NCBI RefSeq assembly: GCF_002764115.1
Contig: NZ_CP017942.1
Span: forward strand, 195,001-259,000
DNA length: 64,000 nucleotides
Source of the DNA: Phyllobacterium zundukense
GTDB taxonomy: Bacteria > Pseudomonadota > Alphaproteobacteria > Rhizobiales > Rhizobiaceae
Direction: 5' to 3'
The notes under the pieces: model-generated
Databases searched by the model: none
The model's input: only the letters and a program-made list of their open reading frames with translations
What the model was told of the DNA's origin: nothing
Made by a program: the position numbers and the translations under genes
In this document: positions 61,893 through 64,000 of the stretch, one piece after another
How positions within the stretch are numbered: the first letter of the stretch is position 1
Layout of the letters: each line of letters starts with the position of its first letter

Positions 61893-62752
61893 AACCGACG
61901 CGCGAACAGATCAGGCGAGCCTATATCGACGCTTGTTACCAAGAAATCGAGGCGCTGAAACCGGGGAACGTCCATCGTTTTGCTGATGGTCATCGCATGA
62001 ACGCCGGGCAGTTTTTTGAAAGTGCTCAGGTGTCGTCCCATGCCGTGAGTGACCCTGCCCTTTCTACGGGTCAGCGCATTCTCGCCGCGGTCACGGCAAC
62101 GCGAAACAAGATCGGAACCAACACCAATCTCGGTATTCTGCTGCTATGCGTTCCTCTGGCAAAGGCTGCTGAAACCGGCGACCCGGATCTGCAAGCAAGC
62201 GTCACGACAACGCTTGAGAAATTGGGTATCGATGATGCACGCGACGTGTTTTCGGCAATTGTGCTGGCGCAGCCGGGCGGGCTCGGTTCTGCTCCGAAAC
62301 ACGATGTGTCGATAGAGCCGGAAGTATCGCTCCTCGAAGCAATGCGGGAGGCTGCTGACCGGGACATGATTGCCCGGCAATATGTGACCGGGTTTGCCGA
62401 CATTTTCACTGGCGGGCTCAAGGCGCACAAAGCTGCGGTCGACCGCGACGAGCGGGGGATGTGGCCTGCCGTTTTCATCTATCTGCACTTCCTGTCGGCC
62501 TTTCCCGACAGCCACATCATCCGCAAGCATGGCAATCTCGTTGCCGAGAAAACACGCCAGGAAGGCGAGCGAAATCTCAGGCGCATTGAAGGTTTGACCG
62601 ATGGAAAAGAGCGGGAAAAAGTACTTCTTGCTTTTGATGTGCAGCTCAAAGCCGACGGCATCAATCCAGGGACTTCCGCCGACCTGACAGTTGCCACGCT
62701 TTTTGCATTAAAACTCAACTTGGCCTTGCATAATGTTGAGGTAAATGCTTGA
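61889..62752 (+). CDS. CitG-like triphosphoribosyl-dephospho-CoA synthase family protein
   Basis: A 287-residue member of the CitG/MdcB family: EALKPGNVHRFADGHRMNAGQFFESAQ at the start, IGTNTNLGILLLCVPLAKAA in the middle and GINPGTSADLTVATLFALKL near the end. The start is GTG at 61889, overlapping the previous stop as GTGA. There is no citrate or malonate decarboxylase nearby, so the classical acyl-carrier prosthetic-group role is unlikely. CitG-like genes recur in methylotroph H4MPT clusters, where the reaction is not established. Confidence 0.87.
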   Translation: MKPTREQIRRAYIDACYQEIEALKPGNVHRFADGHRMNAGQFFESAQVSSHAVSDPALSTGQRILAAVTATRNKIGTNTNLGILLLCVPLAKAAETGDPDLQASVTTTLEKLGIDDARDVFSAIVLAQPGGLGSAPKHDVSIEPEVSLLEAMREAADRDMIARQYVTGFADIFTGGLKAHKAAVDRDERGMWPAVFIYLHFLSAFPDSHIIRKHGNLVAEKTRQEGERNLRRIEGLTDGKEREKVLLAFDVQLKADGINPGTSADLTVATLFALKLNLALHNVEVNA

Positions 62753-62908
62753 ATTTCGACAGCGGATTTCATCCGCTGCTATCTGGCCAACCGACCCCCA
62801 ACTCAAGGGTGCTGCGAACAAGGATAGCTGTCCATCGAGAGTCGTGTCTCGAGAGGTACGGCGTCTTTGGACAAACCATTTGGGACCGCTATAGGGAGGA
62901 ATTAGGCC

Positions 62909-63415
62909 GTGGCGAAAATCAATAAAGTTATGGTTGGCGAGTCGCTTATTGGCGACGGAAATGAAGTTGCGCATATCGATCTTCTGATCGGACCGCGAGG
63001 CAGCGCGGTCGAGTCGGCATTCTGCCATGCGTTGACGAACAACAAGGACGGATTCACCTCCCTTCTTGCCGTTATCGCACCGAACCTGGCATGCAAGCCG
63101 AACACCGTGATGTTCAACAAGGTTACGATCAAGGGCGCCAAGCAGGCGGTCCAGATGTTCGGACCTGCTCAGCACGCCGTTGCAAAGGCAGTTCAGGACA
63201 GTGTTGCCGATGGCACCATTCCGGCTGAAGAAGCTGACGACATTTTCATCTGTGTTGGCGTCTTCATCCATTGGGAGGCCGAAAGCGATGCCAAGATCCA
63301 GGACTTCAATTACCGTGCAACGAAGGAAGCCATCCAACGCGCAGTGACGGGCAAGCCGACTGCTGCGGAAGCAACCGCTCAGCGCGACTCTGTCAAGCAT
63401 CCGTTTAGCGCCTAG
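62909..63415 (+). CDS. fae: Formaldehyde-activating enzyme
   Basis: A 168-residue Fae that condenses formaldehyde with H4MPT to methylene-H4MPT, the entry step of the pathway. Diagnostic sequence includes [35 protein letters not shown] with the catalytic histidine at residue 22, [18 protein letters not shown], and [22 protein letters not shown]. The start is GTG at 62909 with AGGGAGGA 8 bases upstream. It stands 156 bases after the CitG-like gene, so it may have its own promoter, and it ends before a strong hairpin. Confidence 0.96.
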   Translation: MAKINKVMVGESLIGDGNEVAHIDLLIGPRGSAVESAFCHALTNNKDGFTSLLAVIAPNLACKPNTVMFNKVTIKGAKQAVQMFGPAQHAVAKAVQDSVADGTIPAEEADDIFICVGVFIHWEAESDAKIQDFNYRATKEAIQRAVTGKPTAAEATAQRDSVKHPFSA

Positions 63416-63498
63416 ACAAGAGACAACCCCGCACAGAGCACGCCCTCTGGCGAACCGGATGGCCTGTTGCGCCGGTTGGCAAAACTTCTGGGTTTCTA

Positions 63499-63548
63499 GC
63501 ACGGAGAAAGGGGAGAAGGAGCACTCTTCCTCCCCTTCTCAACCGTGC
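63499..63548. terminator. Long hairpin between fae and HisA-like gene
   Basis: Outer arms GCACGG / CCGTGC enclose purine/pyrimidine arms (GAGAA-GGGGAG-type against CTCCCCTTCTC) with small bulges, giving a stem of about 20 pairs around a CACT loop. It lies 84 bases after fae and covers the last codons of the convergent HisA-like gene. No long T tract follows, so it may also act as an mRNA 3' stabiliser. Confidence 0.6.
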
Positions 63549-64000
63549 CGGATGTTCTCGTTTTTCATCAGAGACGAAATCGCTTCCGGTGTCAGCGCGC
63601 CGTTGTGGAGCGACGTTGCTACGAGCGCAGCCGATATGCCCATTGTTTCCAGCCGTTCAAGATCATGCAGGCTACGTATACCTCCAGCAGCGATGACGGT
63701 TCGGTCTTCAGCGCGGCGCTTGATCTCTGCAAGACGATCGAAGTCCGGTCCCGCATTGGCGCCGATCCGGCCGAGAGTCATGACGATCACTCGGGATGGC
63801 CAATTCTCCGCGTCCTCGAGGATCGACCGGGGGCCTAGGAACTCGTCGCCGCGAAAATCAAGAGACAGGATCAGGCGCGGGTTTGTGCATAGCGTTGCGA
63901 GCACGGAAGGGTCTGTTTGGGACTCGGAACCCAGAACCGGCAAGATACCGGGCGTTGCGAGAATGGGCTCCAGTTGAGCCCTTTCACTGAAGCCTGCGTC
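63539..64000 (-). CDS. HisA/HisF-related TIM-barrel protein (5' end outside window)
   Basis: The C-terminal 153 residues of a HisA-like barrel. Phosphate-binding loops appear as VIAAGGIRSLHDLERLETMG and AALVATSLHNGALT, and an earlier strand as RLILSLDFRGDEF. The frame is open to the window edge without a good start, so the gene begins beyond position 64000; a TTG at 63943 is not the true start. HisA-related genes (the COG1411 group) recur in methylotroph C1 clusters. A role in methylofuran biosynthesis is inference; histidine biosynthesis is less likely here. Confidence 0.82.
   Translation of the reverse strand, partial: DAGFSERAQLEPILATPGILPVLGSESQTDPSVLATLCTNPRLILSLDFRGDEFLGPRSILEDAENWPSRVIVMTLGRIGANAGPDFDRLAEIKRRAEDRTVIAAGGIRSLHDLERLETMGISAALVATSLHNGALTPEAISSLMKNENIRHG

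Noticed and set aside
61889..62752. Citrate lyase or malonate decarboxylase prosthetic-group synthesis
   Set aside because: The CitG-like gene has no citrate lyase or malonate decarboxylase neighbours and is embedded in an H4MPT operon.

Overview
The window is GC-rich, densely packed bacterial DNA with no rRNA, tRNA, phage or transposase genes in view. Gene content points to an alphaproteobacterium of the Hyphomicrobiales (Rhizobiales), probably a Phyllobacteriaceae-like soil or plant-associated organism. The signs are a chvE-gguA-gguB sugar transporter, a DUF2865 protein, rhizobial-style intergenic palindromes, and a bacterial tetrahydromethanopterin (H4MPT) C1 cluster. The order resembles an accessory catabolic replicon or a catabolic stretch of chromosome. 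The genus is inference.

Layout. 1-2.7 kb: a GNAT acetyltransferase (cut by the window edge), a BKACE beta-keto-acid cleavage enzyme and a class III aminotransferase form one operon. 2.8-8.9 kb: chvE-gguA-gguB, the divergent gguC-like FAH protein and a FadR-type GntR regulator. 9.1-15.7 kb: a LysR regulator and a ydcSTUV-ydcW type operon for polyamine-like uptake and aminobutyraldehyde oxidation. 15.7-17.1 kb: a cytosolic sulfite-oxidase-like molybdoenzyme paired with a flavin reductase. 17.1-24.0 kb: an operon for an unknown substrate (PfkB kinase, DHDPS-like aldolase, GntR regulator, Tat-exported binding protein, two permeases, ATPase). 24.1-25.0 kb: a persulfide-dioxygenase-like hydrolase.

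25.1-43.6 kb is a nearly self-contained purine and glyoxylate catabolic island: gcl-hyi-glxR with an IclR regulator, guaD, membrane urate hydroxylase puuD, a LysR regulator, xdhABC, uraH, a PuuE/OHCU-decarboxylase fusion, allantoicase, ureidoglycolate lyase, a second deaminase and an NCS2 purine permease. Together these can take guanine through xanthine, urate, allantoin and glyoxylate to tartronate semialdehyde and glycerate. Urease and glycerate kinase are not in the window.

43.9-51.3 kb holds a Tam-like methyltransferase, a DUF2865 protein, an AT-rich island and an SH3b protein. It also holds an ECF42-type sigma factor cluster (DGPF/YciI protein, sigma factor, SRPBCC, SnoaL-like), followed by a convergent MFS transporter. 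Two matching promoter-like elements, TGTCGG-N17-CGTC, lie upstream of the YciI gene and the SRPBCC gene.

52.0-64.0 kb is the H4MPT-linked formaldehyde oxidation cluster. One arm is a pterin dehydratase plus fhcB-fhcA-fhcD-fhcC on the minus strand. The divergent arm is RFAP synthase, mtdB, ATP-grasp orf5, mch, ATP-grasp orf7, a CitG-like gene and fae, ending in a convergent HisA-like gene cut by the window edge. It supplies the enzymes from formaldehyde to formate plus part of the cofactor biosynthesis. No methanol or methylamine oxidase is present here.

The strongest leads for new biology are the paired ECF42-type promoters, the cofactor-side genes of the C1 cluster (orf5, orf7, CitG-like, HisA-like), the molybdoenzyme/flavin-reductase pair and several unassigned catabolic operons with visible operator-like palindromes.
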